NCBI GenBank assembly: GCA_018881555.1
Contig: JACAXG010000170.1
Coordinates: 1,543,052 to 1,607,051 of the forward strand
Length of the DNA stretch: 64,000 nt
Direction of reading: 5' to 3'
Source of the DNA: Amblyornis subalaris
Lineage: Eukaryota > Chordata > Aves > Passeriformes > Ptilonorhynchidae
Within the stretch, counting starts at the first letter, position 1. Each line of letters starts with the position of its first letter. Shown here piece after piece: positions 37,045 to 49,945 of this stretch. The notes under the pieces were generated by a model. The model did not search any database. It was not told the origin of the DNA and was given only the letters and a program-made list of their open reading frames with translations. Position numbers and translations under genes: made by a program.

Positions 37045-37887
37045 GGGTTTATTTGCAGGTGACACCGAGCTGAGGGTGCAGGGANNCTCCTGAGGGACNG
37101 GGCCATCCAGAGGGACCTGGGCAAGCTCCAGAAGTGGCCCCTGGGAATCTCACGAGGTTTAACAAGGCCAAGTGCTGGAGCTGCCCCTGGGNCANGGCAN
37201 NCCCCGGGATCAATCCAGGCTGGGGATGAGCAGAGGGAGCANCCCCGGGAGAAGGAGCTGGGGGTGCTGCTGGGTGAGAGCTGGGACCCCAAACCCCTGC
37301 CCTGGGCTGAGCCCCAGCGTGGGCAGCAGGGGANGGGAGGATTNTGCCCCTCTGCCCCCTCAGGTGAGACCCCACCTGCAGAGCTGCCCCAGCCCTGGGC
37401 CCAGCACAGNGAGGACATGGAGCTGCTGGAGAGAGCCCAGAGGAGGCACCAGGATGAGCAGAGGGATGGAGCAGCTCTGCTGGGAGGAAAGGCTGGGAGA
37501 GCTGGGATTGCTCAGCCTGGAGAGGAGAAGGTTGTGTGGAGACCTCACAGCACCTTCCAGTAACCGAAGGGGCTCCAAAGAAGCCAGAGNGGGACAATTC
37601 ATCAGCAACTGTTGTGCCAGGACAAGGGGCAAAGGCTTCAAACCGGCAGAGAGTAGGTTTAGATGGGATATTGGGAAGGAATTGTTCCCTGGGAGGCTGG
37701 GGAGGCCCTGGNACAGGTTGCCCAGAGAAGCTGTGGCTGCCCCTGGATCCCTGGAAGTGTCCAAGGCCAGGTTGGGCTGGGCTTGGAGCAGCCTGGGNTA
37801 GTGGAAGGTGTCCCTGCCCATGGCAGGGGTGGCACTGGATGAGCTTTAAGTGCCTTTCAGCTCAAACCACTTTTTGATTCTATGATT
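37045..37887 (+). mobile_element. CR1 LINE, longest copy (0.84 kb), with RT active-site remnant
   Basis: The longest CR1 here, sense on +. At 37052-37072 it encodes FAGDTEL, corresponding to the CR1 reverse-transcriptase active-site motif FADD followed by TKL, with the first aspartate replaced by glycine. Downstream, AIQRDLGKLQKW and, in another frame, RFNKAKCW match the conserved ORF2 segment after the active site. A KELGVLLG-like word (about 37252-37277) comes next. An internal gap then jumps to gtgagaccccacctgcagag. The 3' part is the lineage A end with gatgagctttaag, and the tail is gattctatga. Frameshifts, stops and many N bases show a dead copy. It is not a cellular gene despite a 209-codon open frame. 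Confidence 0.95.
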
Positions 37888-40800
37888 TCCTTCTTGTAAT
37901 TATTATTTATCATGTACTTCCCATGATCAGTGGTTGAGCTGCCAATAAAAATTGACATAGGATGGAGATAAGGAAAGAAATAAATGCTCCTCTAGGTAAA
38001 TGAAGTCGTTGTTAGATCACTTCTTATATTTTGAATTACTTTTTCATCCTCTCTCCAAAGCTGGCAGAAAATGCTTTAACAGCTCATTAGCTCAGTGTTC
38101 TGTGGGCTAAACCCCCTTCCTGGCCCTTACATTTGTCAGCACATTCTGTGTCAGAAGTCAATAAGAAAGAGGCCATAAATATTTTGCATAAATGTAAGTT
38201 TCTATGTGAGAAGACTCGCTATGATCATTAAACTTATGATTATCAAGAGCAACTCAGGAAATCCTCTCCCTTTGCCTGGCTGTATGCATTTCTATTTGTC
38301 TTTTGAATAACTCGTGTNGTTTCCACGTTCATTATTTCCAGTTCTTTACTGTGAACAGCATTCATGTGTCCTCCAAGGAAAGGAGATAAATAACACAACC
38401 CATACCTCTCTTAAATAAATGTTGGTGAACATAACATATTGTTTTAAGCCATTAGCAACCCAAACATAATTACTAAGTTTTTTGTAACCCTGAGAAGAGC
38501 CCCCTTGGTTGCTATTACACACGATTAGGTATTTATGGGTAATTTGGGATTTATGAGCTTTAGTGCAAGGAATCTGCATCCTCCATATGCTTCCTTCATA
38601 TCTCCAAATTACTTTAGGTTGCCATGGCATTTTTTTTCCCTTCACATCCTCAGATTTTGCACCAGATTTGAGATTTCTCACAGTAAAGGGAGGCAGCTGG
38701 TTATCCCTCTTCACTTTTGTTGGGCAAGGGATATGGATTTGCTTCACTTCCCAAGTTGTGCTCAGTGACAAAAGACAGTGAGCCACTGAAGAGGTAAACG
38801 TGAAATATTACTTTTGAGTATTGCCATGCCAGCTCCCGTTCTTTCATCTTTTTAATCATACCAATTGCTTTAAATACCTCTTCATGCAATAAATTAGGGA
38901 AAAGTGATTTTAGAGAAGTAATGGTCACCAAAATTGTTGAAAAAAATGCAACACCCTGCTCTTGGGTGGAGTGAACTTTGTGAGAATATGTGCACAAAAC
39001 ATATTTTTAATACATGTGTAAAGAGCCCATAAACAGAACAGATAAATTGGGTTTGGTTTTTCCAACTTTTAGGCAAGAGCTTTCAAATTGATTTAATTTT
39101 TTAAGAGGTGTCCGAAGAGAAGATTGTCATTCAGTTGAAATATCTGTTACCAGCTGGAATCCACCTTGATTTCCAGTTACATGCACATGCACANTCTTAT
39201 CATTTTACTGACTTTTAAAGATAATAAAACCTCGTTTGTTCTTAATAACAAACAAACTGTATCTGCACAGTTCCAGTGCCTTGGACAGAGCCANCCCAGC
39301 TTTCCACCAGCACAAATGAGAGAACAAGGCAGCTCAGGGACTATTAACACATCTTTGAGATCTGACAGAGTCAATTCCAAATTGACTCCACCCAACGACC
39401 AGGCTGTCAGTANAGATTTATGAATTCAATTATGACATTTATCTGCTCTTAAATCTGTGTCCAAANCCAGAACCAATCACAAAATTTGACTTGTAATAAA
39501 GAATAACACACAAAACCAACTACAAAGAAAGAGAAGTTCTCTCTTAACCTGTCCTTGCAAATACACACACACTTTTTTTTATTATTTAATTACTTTATAC
39601 AAGGACAATGAGAAACTAAGTCAGCATGACATCTGAAGAGTTTTAATTTCATATGTTTGGATTCAAATTAATGAATCTTTTTCATTTTCAAGCCCTTTTT
39701 GCCTTTTTGTTTCCTATATTTTTTGGTTTCTTAGACGCTGGAAAACAAATTTCAGACTAAATTATCTATAAGTCATCTAAACTCAACAGGTAAGCGAGAT
39801 CCTAATTGCAAAAATAGTTATGCATAACTTACAAATAATGTTAGACTACAGAGTTCATAAAAATATACTTTTTTTGGGTTTATGGCAATCTAGAATTGTC
39901 TTCTTAGTGATTAGTTAAGGGTAAAACCAATTTGCATTAGGAAAACCTATTTGTAATTGAGTATTCTCCATGTAGAAGCTCTGAATTAAATATAACAAAG
40001 TTCTGTCTTCATTTTGCTATGTGTTTGGTGACTTTCTCTGGGACTGAATGTGGACAGCAAATCATGGTAGAAGGTGGACACCTCTATCAGAGTGGTAAAA
40101 TCCCACTTTTCCCCTTGGATTTCTATCTGAGGGGGATTGATAGACTGAAAAAGACATGTGGCACAAAATTAATTCTGCAGCCACTTGAAACTGCAGAATT
40201 TATGCTCTGGTTCTGGACAAGAAAAGAGAAAAAGTTGCCTTTTATTTTATTTTAAATCAAGGACCATTGACAACACAAGTTGCAGTGATATATAAAGATC
40301 TGATCCCCCTCAGCCCTAATTCTATACCTAATTAAAAAGCACTAAGTTAATTTACACTGAAATGCTCCTGCTCAGTTTGACTCAGACGTGCTGCACCAAA
40401 ACCCCACCTGTTAGTGAGAAGTTGCAATCTCAGGGCTCACTTTCCCAGATAGAATCCGTGCTTCCTGAAGCGCCAAGGAATTTTAAATAACGCAAATATC
40501 CATCTGGGAATAGTAGTGAAAGTTCAGCTTGGCTTGGGCTTGCAAGCTGCAGGATGTAATGGAAAAGACTTGAGCGGTGCCACTTGGTAAACCCTCAACA
40601 AGAAAGTTCTTTTTGTCATTGTGAATAATTAGGAACTTGGAGTTGTAAATAGGAATGTGTTAATACCTGAAGCACAGCCTAATAACAAAGAAGTACGGAA
40701 AAATAACGCAACACTTTCCTTGAAAGAACANCCCTTTTCCATGTTAACATTAATTTATTAAGTCTTTTCATACTTTTATTTCTACTTTTTTTTGCAGTAA

Positions 40801-43800
40801 TAGCGGTCAAAACACTGGCTACTACAGCAGTGAGGGAGAAACAAGGCACATGGACACGAGGAGAAGGAAGCCTTATATCCAGGATGTCCCCTCCTCATGA
40901 AACTTATCCATTTCACCTTCACTGTAACAGGAAATAAAAGTGATTCTAAACGCATCAATAATCTAAGTCCCATATTTTGGTCCTTTGTTGCCCCTGAATC
41001 CCTTATCTCCACGGCAGGCTGTGATATTATCTGCCTCACTGCAGGACACAAATAAGAGGGCTGTCAGGATGACACGCATCCAAAAGCACCAGCTTACTCT
41101 CAATGAAAGCCCTTCCTACAACAATTGAAAACATTTCCTCCTTTTGCTGTGTTGTTTGATATTGCTTTACTTGCCAACACATTCTGGTGGAGGGCAAAAA
41201 GTGGGAAAAACCCTTTCCAAGTGCCCACGGTGAGGCTGAGCCANATGGAACAGAGCTGAGCCTCTTGTGGTGGGATCCTGTCCCAGGAGGGAACAGCCCC
41301 AGAGCAGCCACTTCCAACCAGGNTGGAAGGGACCCAAGAGCACTGGGACAGTCCCAGCCTGGCCTTCCTACTGAGCCTGATCCAGCCACTACCACATTCC
41401 ACTTAAAATCCACATATATTTTGCATTATGTATAACTCAGTATAACAGAATCGAGTTAAACAATAAACACAAACTGTACTTTCATGGTACAAAATATTTA
41501 CAGTAATAAACTGAATACTGACACAACCCCTAGTAATCCCTTAGGTTTCAGCANGTGTTAAAGATTAAGTACTGAGCAACATATTTATCTCACTATGAAA
41601 TATTTATCTTCTCCCCTCCTTTAAAGGATAAATAATCTATTTTCCCTGAAGCAAAAATATTTTGCTTTGAAAGNACTTGTTTTCCTTAATGTGATTTTAA
41701 TACTTAATTAAAAGTTACGGTCTTCTTTGAATGAATTACATGTTAGAACTAAAATTAAAATATAAATGAAAATAAAATGAAAGCAGAAATAAAAATTAGT
41801 GCCACCCAAAAAATGGAATTTCAGTTGCAATATTAACTGGATCCAAATTACATGGTACTCCAGGGACTCTACTGAGTTAACTCAGAATTAATCTGTGGCA
41901 GAATTTTGTTGTAGGTGTCACAGGAAAGTAATTAGAGTTTGAGATTTCAAAAACCATTCAGTCTTGGTCTAGCTCTTTCTTAATCCTCAAGAAGTCAATG
42001 ATAAACCACTCATAAGCTTTAGCAGAATCAGAATTAAGTTTCCAACACTCTTACCAGATATAGAATAATTACTTGTTCTCCCTCCCAAAAATCCTCAGCT
42101 CCCCCAAATCTGTTATCATCAGGGACAAACATTTTGGGCACGGTTTTTGTAATAGTAGAACACCAAAATTCAGGTATTCATAGCAATATGAACGCGAGGA
42201 CAAGCCAAGGTGTCAGGCAGGTTAATTTGTGCCCAGACTATTGCAGAAAATAACGCAGTACGTGATGCCATTCTCAATAATTTGTCACCTTGTAAACTGA
42301 GAGAAGCTCACAGGAAATTCTACCTAAAATTTGGCCTCTCTTAAAAAGCTTTCCATACACTGAGTTTTCAGCACTGTTTAATTCCTGTCACACACACNCT
42401 CCATTGATGTATATTTGAATCACTCAGGGCGGGACTTATAAATTGCAGGTGGAATTTTAGCAACTATAGGAAAATATGATAGATAATTACGGGAAACCAG
42501 AGGAGTTTATGTAATTGAGACCACAGCAGAGTGAGCAGCAAGTATCACTCTATGGTTTGGGNTTTTTTTTTAATTTCAGGCATTTGGGGGGGTTGGTTTT
42601 TTTTAATTTCTCTGACAGCAGAGCTGTAACATTACAAACTTGCAGTAACTGGTTATGTTTCCTGATACTGAGCAAATTGCTTCTTTTGGACACCTGTAAC
42701 ACACAGGTCTGGTTTTCTGATAGCAGGAATGGTCTGCAATATTACATTGTTAATCATCTCACTCATTTAAAAGTAAAAAGAATANTATTTTCAAAATCTC
42801 ATCTTTGCAAGATCAACTTGGCAATCACCACGGTGTGTGCTGAACCTTTCCAGAGCGGTTCAGTAGCAAATTATGGAGATAACTGTATTTATAATTCTCT
42901 TCAGAAAGTAAATTTACATTTGCTATAAATGGAAACCATTTTCATATTTGACCAGTTTTCCTCCACCAGGTACTTAATAGTCCAATAAAGCTTTACTTGA
43001 NTTTTGTCACTCACAGGGGGTTGACACGTGAAAAAAATAGTGGAAATAACAAAGCCTGGAACACCAAATACTCAGCGTGCTGCTGTTCACTGGGGAAATG
43101 ACCATTCAAATAGAGACATTCCCAAAAACCAGGATCCACATTTGTGTGATATCTGAATGAACTGCCTGGATGTGGACGTCACCAGGGTGTCTGGACACAC
43201 ATGAACACTTTTGGGAATATAAACCCAACTCTTTTTGCCAAGGGATGTTCAGCTTTGAAAACCCAGTAGGTTTTACAAAACTGGACTGTGAAGGACCCTG
43301 GTGACATAAGATAACACAGGAAGATGAGCAGAGCAGTGGGATGTAGGGAATGGCTCAGGAGTGAGACTGGGAACTCAGCAGCACTGGATCAGCTCACGTG
43401 GGAGTCCCTCGCCTCGAGTGACCCCGTGCCACACGAAGGTGCCAGTGTTGGCTCAGCGTTGGCACAGTGCTGCACGTGCTGCCGTGCCAGGAACACAAGA
43501 AACACGCTATTTTCACCTCCCTTCATGCCGAGCTCAACAATCTAAAGTTTGTTTAAAGTATATTTTTTTTCCGTTTTACAGCATGATCACCTCAAGGACC
43601 ACAAGCCTTCATATCCCAGAGTGATGCTGCTCGGCGTAGCTCATTGCAGACACTCAGATGAACAAACACTACCTGGGTTAATGGTATTAATTCAGTTTAT
43701 GGCTTCCAGAACGCTGCTGCTTTATTGTCTGTTTATGTCTTCTGAGAAAATACACAAGTAGTACAGTTAAAAAAAGTTAATCTCAATACAGTCTTCTCCA

Positions 43801-44916
43801 AACGTACCCCTTTGGTGCCTGTGATTTACTCTGCAATCTGCTGCTCCTTGGGGGCACTGCTGTTTCTTCTGTTTAGTTTTGTTGTGTGCTACACCATTGC
43901 TTTACAGAACATAAAATAGCACCAAGAAAAAATTAGGCCAGTGTAAATAATAATCTTTGAAATGTATCCTGTTATTCATAACAGGGCACCTTGTGAATTT
44001 TCACCTGGGCTACACATCTATTTCGCTTCAGCAGATGTTGCTGATACTCCTCAGGGTATTCTAACTTCCATTGCTTTATTTTCTCACTGAGTAACCAGAT
44101 GCCAAACCATAGAAAACCCAAATCCTGGTGAAATGTATGTCTACTCCAGTCATCAGAATACAAATTAGGTATCTAATCTACCCCAGCAGGCCATAATTAC
44201 AGATTGAATACTGCAGGCAAAACCCTAGCTGGTGCTTACTTTGCATTTTGTCCAAATATAAAATGCATTTAGAAAGAATGGCTGCAAAGTCTACGCTCTG
44301 CTGGGCTCTGTCACTGAATTGCTAAATGATTTTCTCTTTATTTTCACTACCTGGTAAGTGAGTTTAATGGAGAACTATAAGAAGTACAGACAAACATAAA
44401 TGGTGTGATCAGGATCATGCAGGAAGTTCAATGTGAGGGGAAATCAAATAGGTTACACAACTTCCCCTTCATAAAGGAAAGACTGAGAAAGGAATGTAAT
44501 CTGAAAGTTTCCAGGGATGCAAAAAGCAAATGGGTGTGTGTTGTTCCCCAAAACACCTGGATTTATTCAGTGAAACCATCAGGCAGCAGGTTTGAACCCA
44601 AGAACCAACTCTCATGCATCCAACTCATTTGCTACACAAAGGTGTGAAGATAAAGGGTTGTACGGCTTCGGAGAGGAATCACAGAAATTCAGGGGACACA
44701 GGTTCAGTATCAGCTATCAAACACTGATATCTGTGTGCAAGATCTTGTACAAGATAGCCATGTTCCCTGGAAGCTGTGAAAATATGACCCTGGGTATGGC
44801 GTGTTCTTTCCCTAAAATCCCAGTAGTCCCTCCTCTTGGAATGACATGTCAAAAGAAGCTAAACTTAGACCCAATCTGGTGTGGCCATTACATTTTCAGC
44901 TAAATGTTTATCACAC
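37888..44916. other. Longest CR1-free interval (7 kb)
   Basis: No repeat family and no supported exon. A 146-codon - frame (38346-38786) and a 137-codon + frame (42515-42928) lack recognisable motifs. The 43320-43520 stretch is locally CpG-richer, with CACGTG at 43395-43400 and 43473-43478. The lower repeat load could reflect chance or constraint. Confidence 0.45.
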
Positions 44917-45074
44917 GTTCACAGGATGGTTTGGGTTGGANGGAACCTTAAAGCTCANCCAGTCCTATCCCATGCCANGGGCAGGGACACCTTCCACCAT
45001 CCCAGGNTGCTCCAAGCCCTGTCCAGCCTGGCCTTGGACACTTCCAGGGATCCAGGGGCAGCCACAGCTTCTAN
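44917..45074 (-). mobile_element. CR1 LINE 3' fragment, lineage A, N-rich
   Basis: On + it starts gttcacaggatggtttgggt and continues through accttccaccatcccagg and ggacacttccagggatccag to cagccacagcttct. N bases at 44941, 44958, 44978, 45007 and 45074 are denser than in the flanking unique sequence. Confidence 0.95.
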
Positions 45075-48000
45075 GAAAATCCTAATCACAACAGCTCATG
45101 AAATTTCACATTTTTATGAAGGAGGGGAACTTCTGGTGGCAGTTTAAAAAAGACCTGCAGAAATGTAAGGGAAGTAAAGACAAGGATAAAAAAAAATCTT
45201 TTTTTAATCTCTGGATTCTTTTATTTCTTTTGATTTGTGCAAAATTAGCAAGTATAATGCTTGATCAAGTTCACTTTTTGATCCAGATAAGCACTGGTGA
45301 TCTTAATCTGTTAAAGGAAAAGGATTTTTTTTTTTTTTTGAGTACCACATGGTCCGTACAGTAGGAACGTGAGGGACATAATTAGATATTTTCCTTTGTA
45401 CCTAGGGATGTCCACAGAAGGCAGAAATATACTTAAATAATGCAGGGATTTTGCCACACAGTCTGCAGCCACAGATTTCCACCCTGGGAATGCCTGAACA
45501 CCGTGAAATCACTACATCCCAAACAATTCCTACAGCCAGGAGAGTAACAATGTGCTTGACTTAAGTTTCAAATTTAAGTCACACAAAATCAGAAATGAAA
45601 AGGGAAAATTACAAAAACCAGAACAATTACTCACTTGTGTCAACACACTTGACAAAAATTGGACAAGGACAACATTTTATGAAATATCAATGAATTAAAA
45701 TNATTTTAATTTCTTTTCCAGTTGCTTTAGCTTTGCTGATTTGTTTGAGATTCTACACGTATGTTAAAAAGTAAAAGAGTGACTGAAAAAATCCAGCATA
45801 TTGTGAATAACTGCAGCTATAAACTAAGGTTTGTANCTTTTTTGTAACCTGGTTTTTAAAATATTTCTCATTCATATTGAATTAAATGAACTGCTCAAAG
45901 ATTACAGTGTCTTGTTAGAGTTATTTCAACTTCTNCTGGAGACTTGAAGGTTTCTAATACTTTTCAATCAGTTTAGGCAAAGAAAGACATCTTTCAGCTC
46001 CTGGTGATGTTGAACTGGAAGTTGAGCATTTTGTTTTTATGTAAAATTATCCCCTCTAAATGAAAANGTAAAGGATAGAGAATGTTTTCCATCAAGTTGT
46101 GTGCAGGGAAATAAGAGTTAAAAAACAAAATACCAGCCAAGACAAAGACCATACAGAGTCTCCGATCTCTATNTAGCACTCTTAAATTATAAAATACTAC
46201 AAATGGTTTATCCAGGCTAATATTTCATTAAATAGAAACAACAATTTCCATGGTATTAACAACTTAAAAGAATCACAAGGAATAATGGAACACAAAAGGG
46301 GATAGGAAATTCAACCAAACTTTGACTTAACTCGCCCAGAAATTTAGTAAAATTTGAATGATAGTACTCAGTAATATCCTGAATATATTTACGTCTTTAG
46401 CATGTCACAATGGCCAAAACCAGCTTTATTACAGTACAGAGGGTGGCAGTTACAGGAGATTTTAGCAGTATTATGGAGAAAATTCTAGCATGGAAAATAG
46501 ATCATCACTTAAACTTCCACCAAAAAAATGAAACAGATCTCTGTGAGATCTTTTGCCTTTAGACAAAATAATCTTTCATTCATTTTGTGAATAAAAGCAA
46601 GAAAACACCTTAAAACCCATTGAAATANGTTCATTAACAAGATACTGCTAAGGTTCATACTATCAGTAGGAGGTCTGGGTTGCCTTTGATATGTTACACA
46701 TCTAAAATAATTTGATTTTTAATTTCAGTAAAAGTCCTGAGAAGTTTGAACTTATATGTTACTCATACCCAGCTCAGGTTTTAGTTATTATATTTAACCC
46801 CAAAACACTTGAGAAAGTTTCATATTTGACTTCTAGTGCTAAACCCAAAGCACACAAAAGTGCTCCTNTGCACCCAATATGGTGATGGGGGGAAAGAAGA
46901 ACTCTTCATCTTTAAAGAAGAGTTCCAAGCATTCANTTTAGTAGTCTGAAGGGAAAGCTGGAGCTTTCCATGGAAAGATTAAAGAGCGGGAAAGACATTG
47001 CAGGAAGATCTTTCCTCCACTTGGACATGACAGATGAAAAACCATGTGCCAGTAAAATAAATAATTTCTAGCAGGGGGAATACACTTAACAGCTGAGCAA
47101 CAGAGANGTAACTTATCCTGTCAGATCATGGGAGTGAGACAAGGAATTAAGAGTCCTGAAATAGTAACAGGGAACAGACAGAAGTAGTTAAGGATTCTGC
47201 CGTGTGACGCCACTGTCAGACCCTTTGAAGACAAATGTGGCACCTCAGATGAAAGTATTATTGTTATGAATTTAATTGCCTAATAAAGGCTAGAGAGATG
47301 GCAATTTATACATTATTTAGCTGTTCTGCATTTTAACAGCCTCGGTTTTCTTGGGATATCTTCATCTCCTTAATCGATGCTGAAGCCGTGACTTAGAGCT
47401 CCCCCCCAAACCCCAAAGGCAGCTCCGTAGGACCAGCTTTGTCACACCGCCAGGAGCCTCCAGTCTGCCACTGAGTTCAGCAGCACAAATGTGTTCCTCA
47501 CATGGTTTTACACCTGCATTTTAGTGAAACTCGGCACCTGACTGGCCTCAACTAGGTCAGAGCAGCGCCTCAGACAGTTCTGGATGCAGGTCTCGCGGTG
47601 TTTGTCGGCACACATCAGCCTCTGAATCTAACGACATGTGGGATGTTAGCTTGGATGCNCTGGTCCTCAGCACGAACATTCCCATTATCAAATATTTCAG
47701 GTAATACTTGGATATATTTAGATATTTCTTCTAGGGGTTTTTTTTTTAATCAGAAAATATGCAGGGAAACTTTTATTAATTTTAGTTTAAGATGTCAGTG
47801 GATTTTTTTAAATTTCTTTTTAACTTTCCTTCAACTTCCCTNCTACCCTCAGGGCTACTTTTTCTGAGTGTGAGCATGTCACATTCCTCTTCTGAACACA
47901 AATTACAATTTCTATTTTCCCTACTNTTACCATCACAAATAGAATTATTTTTCATAAAATATATTCTGAGCCTTGATATCTGAAATACCCTCAAAACAAT

Positions 48001-49855
48001 TATAATATTAATTTAGGACATNTCTGGCCTTTAGAATTAGATATATAAAACAAATTTTATTTATTGTCTTTCTTACTAACATAATCTCTTTTGTAGATAC
48101 CATATATACAATATTTTCTCAATGCTAAATATTTAAAAAAATGCACAAAAGCCCTTTCATCTGTACTTTGTAAAGTCATACTCAGGAATATAAATGGCTA
48201 CGAGCACAGAAGAGCAGTTTGGGGTACAAATGTTGACATCCAGTGAACACAAGCTTAAGAGCATGCAGGAACTAGTGCCAGACACTTGTCCCAAAGACAG
48301 ATGGGAAATTAACCACCAGCAATTAAATCTATAAATGATAGTTTAGTGAACAATTAATAATACACATACTTTTGTGGTTATTCAATTCCCGACCCAGCTC
48401 AGGTCTTTTCAGCCATTCAGGTCAGTTTTGCTGTAGGATCAGGAAAAAGTTNCTTACTCTGTGCTGATTGTTGCTGACACCCACTTTTCCAGTTTTAATT
48501 GTTGGCTTATTCCTTCTTCTTCCTCCCAATGCTTTCAGCTCTCAGAGCTGGGGGAGGCAGACCCGGCCCAGGCAGGCAGGCTCACGAGTGGGACCGACTC
48601 AGCCAGACCTGCTCTGTACTCACATCACTCTCATGTTCCGTTTGCAACTAAAACGCTCCCCAAATGTCTCTCTTTGTGCAGCCTGGCAGCACCANATGTG
48701 TTTTAGGACAACAATAATGACAAACGACTGCAAAAACACCCCAAAGCTACAATTAACACCAACGGTAATGTTTGATTTTGTTATGGCTGTAGAACCAAAA
48801 TGAGGTGTCTGNGCTTCGTTATCGCTGGAGTGAGGGGCGAGTGGAAGTGATTGGGTAACACCTCGGGCTTTACATGATTCTAACTCATAATTAAGCAAAC
48901 CAACTGCAGTTTGGAATGTAAGCAGACTGCTACCAGAACTGTTTCATTCCTCCACAATGAGCACTCACACACTTGGATGCGTTTCCCAAAGAAATGAAAA
49001 ANGAACACAAAGAATCCACCTACCTGAAACGGCTTTGACCCTAACAGCAATGCCAAATGGATTTACTTTCCCAAATATTCACCTCATGAGGATTTAGTTT
49101 TCTTTCAGGCANCTTCTCTCACAGATCCCTTAGAAGTGACAGTCCCACTGTATTCTTGGCCAGAGAATGATCTGTTAGATGGCTTGACAGTGCTGTGAGG
49201 TGTATTTGAAAACCTCCTGGCATCAGCAATTCCCTGTTGCCAGTGGAGGTGAAATACTTCGTGTCAAGAATAGTGTCACATAGCAATTGTTCACATGAGA
49301 CTGTATTATAACCTCTTTTGGAAAAACTAGATATTCTATTAAGAGGCATGAGAGGAGCTGATGAAAAGCTTTCTTAGGTTACCGGAATTACCTGTATCTG
49401 ATTTATTCTTCTGCTTCAAGGACATATCCACATAGAAGATGGAATCCAACATTTGCACAGCAAGGAAAAGGTTAANTAACCATTTCCCCCTCCTCTACAG
49501 TGTAATGCAGCCACATAGCAGGAAACTTGAAACTCAGGTTGCTGNGGGACAAATAGTCCCTCTAAATGCACTACTTTGATATTTCTCGAATCTACTTCTG
49601 AATGATCTTAATAAACTTGCATCTCAGCCCTTCANTTGAGGCTGGGGTGGTTAAATATGCAAGGCACAGCTGACCTGCTGCCCAGGAGCTGTGTTCAATC
49701 CACGTCCATCCCATATGCAAAGTTTTTGTTTGGGACAAAAAANCTGCTTTTTGTGAATGGCAACAATGAATTCAGTGGGAATTTTGGTTAAATANGCGCA
49801 TATAAGGTGAACATGAAGATGACAAACTAAAGAAAGACTTATAAAATGAGATTAA
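45075..49855. other. Unique AT-rich DNA
   Basis: About 4.8 kb without a recognised repeat family. Holds a T14 run near 45327-45340. The longest frames (111 codons at 48468-48803, 103 at 44592-44903) carry no recognisable motif. Confidence 0.5.
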
Positions 49856-49945
49856 TAGAATCACAGAATANGCCAAATTTGAAGGGACCCANAAGGATCA
49901 CGGAAATCCAACTGCTGGCCCTGCACAGGGCAGCCCCCAAAATCA
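49856..49945 (-). mobile_element. CR1 LINE 3'-end fragment, lineage C
   Basis: On + it reads tagaatcacagaata, then aatttgaagggaccca, aaggatcacggaaatccaac and tggccctgcacagggcagcc, and fades. This is the terminal 90 bp of an antisense copy related to 14706. Confidence 0.88.

Noticed and set aside
37172..37801. 209-codon + frame
   Set aside because: It lies within the longest CR1 copy, switches between ORF2-derived and other phases, and contains many ambiguous codons.
38346..38786. 146-codon - frame in CR1-free DNA
   Set aside because: No known domain, no signal for exon structure and ordinary AT-rich composition. A conservation test would be needed to revive it.
41180..41400. GC-richer patch with ccaaccaggntggaagggacc, recalling a CR1 3' end
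   Set aside because: The similarity covers only a few words and does not extend in either direction as a CR1 would.
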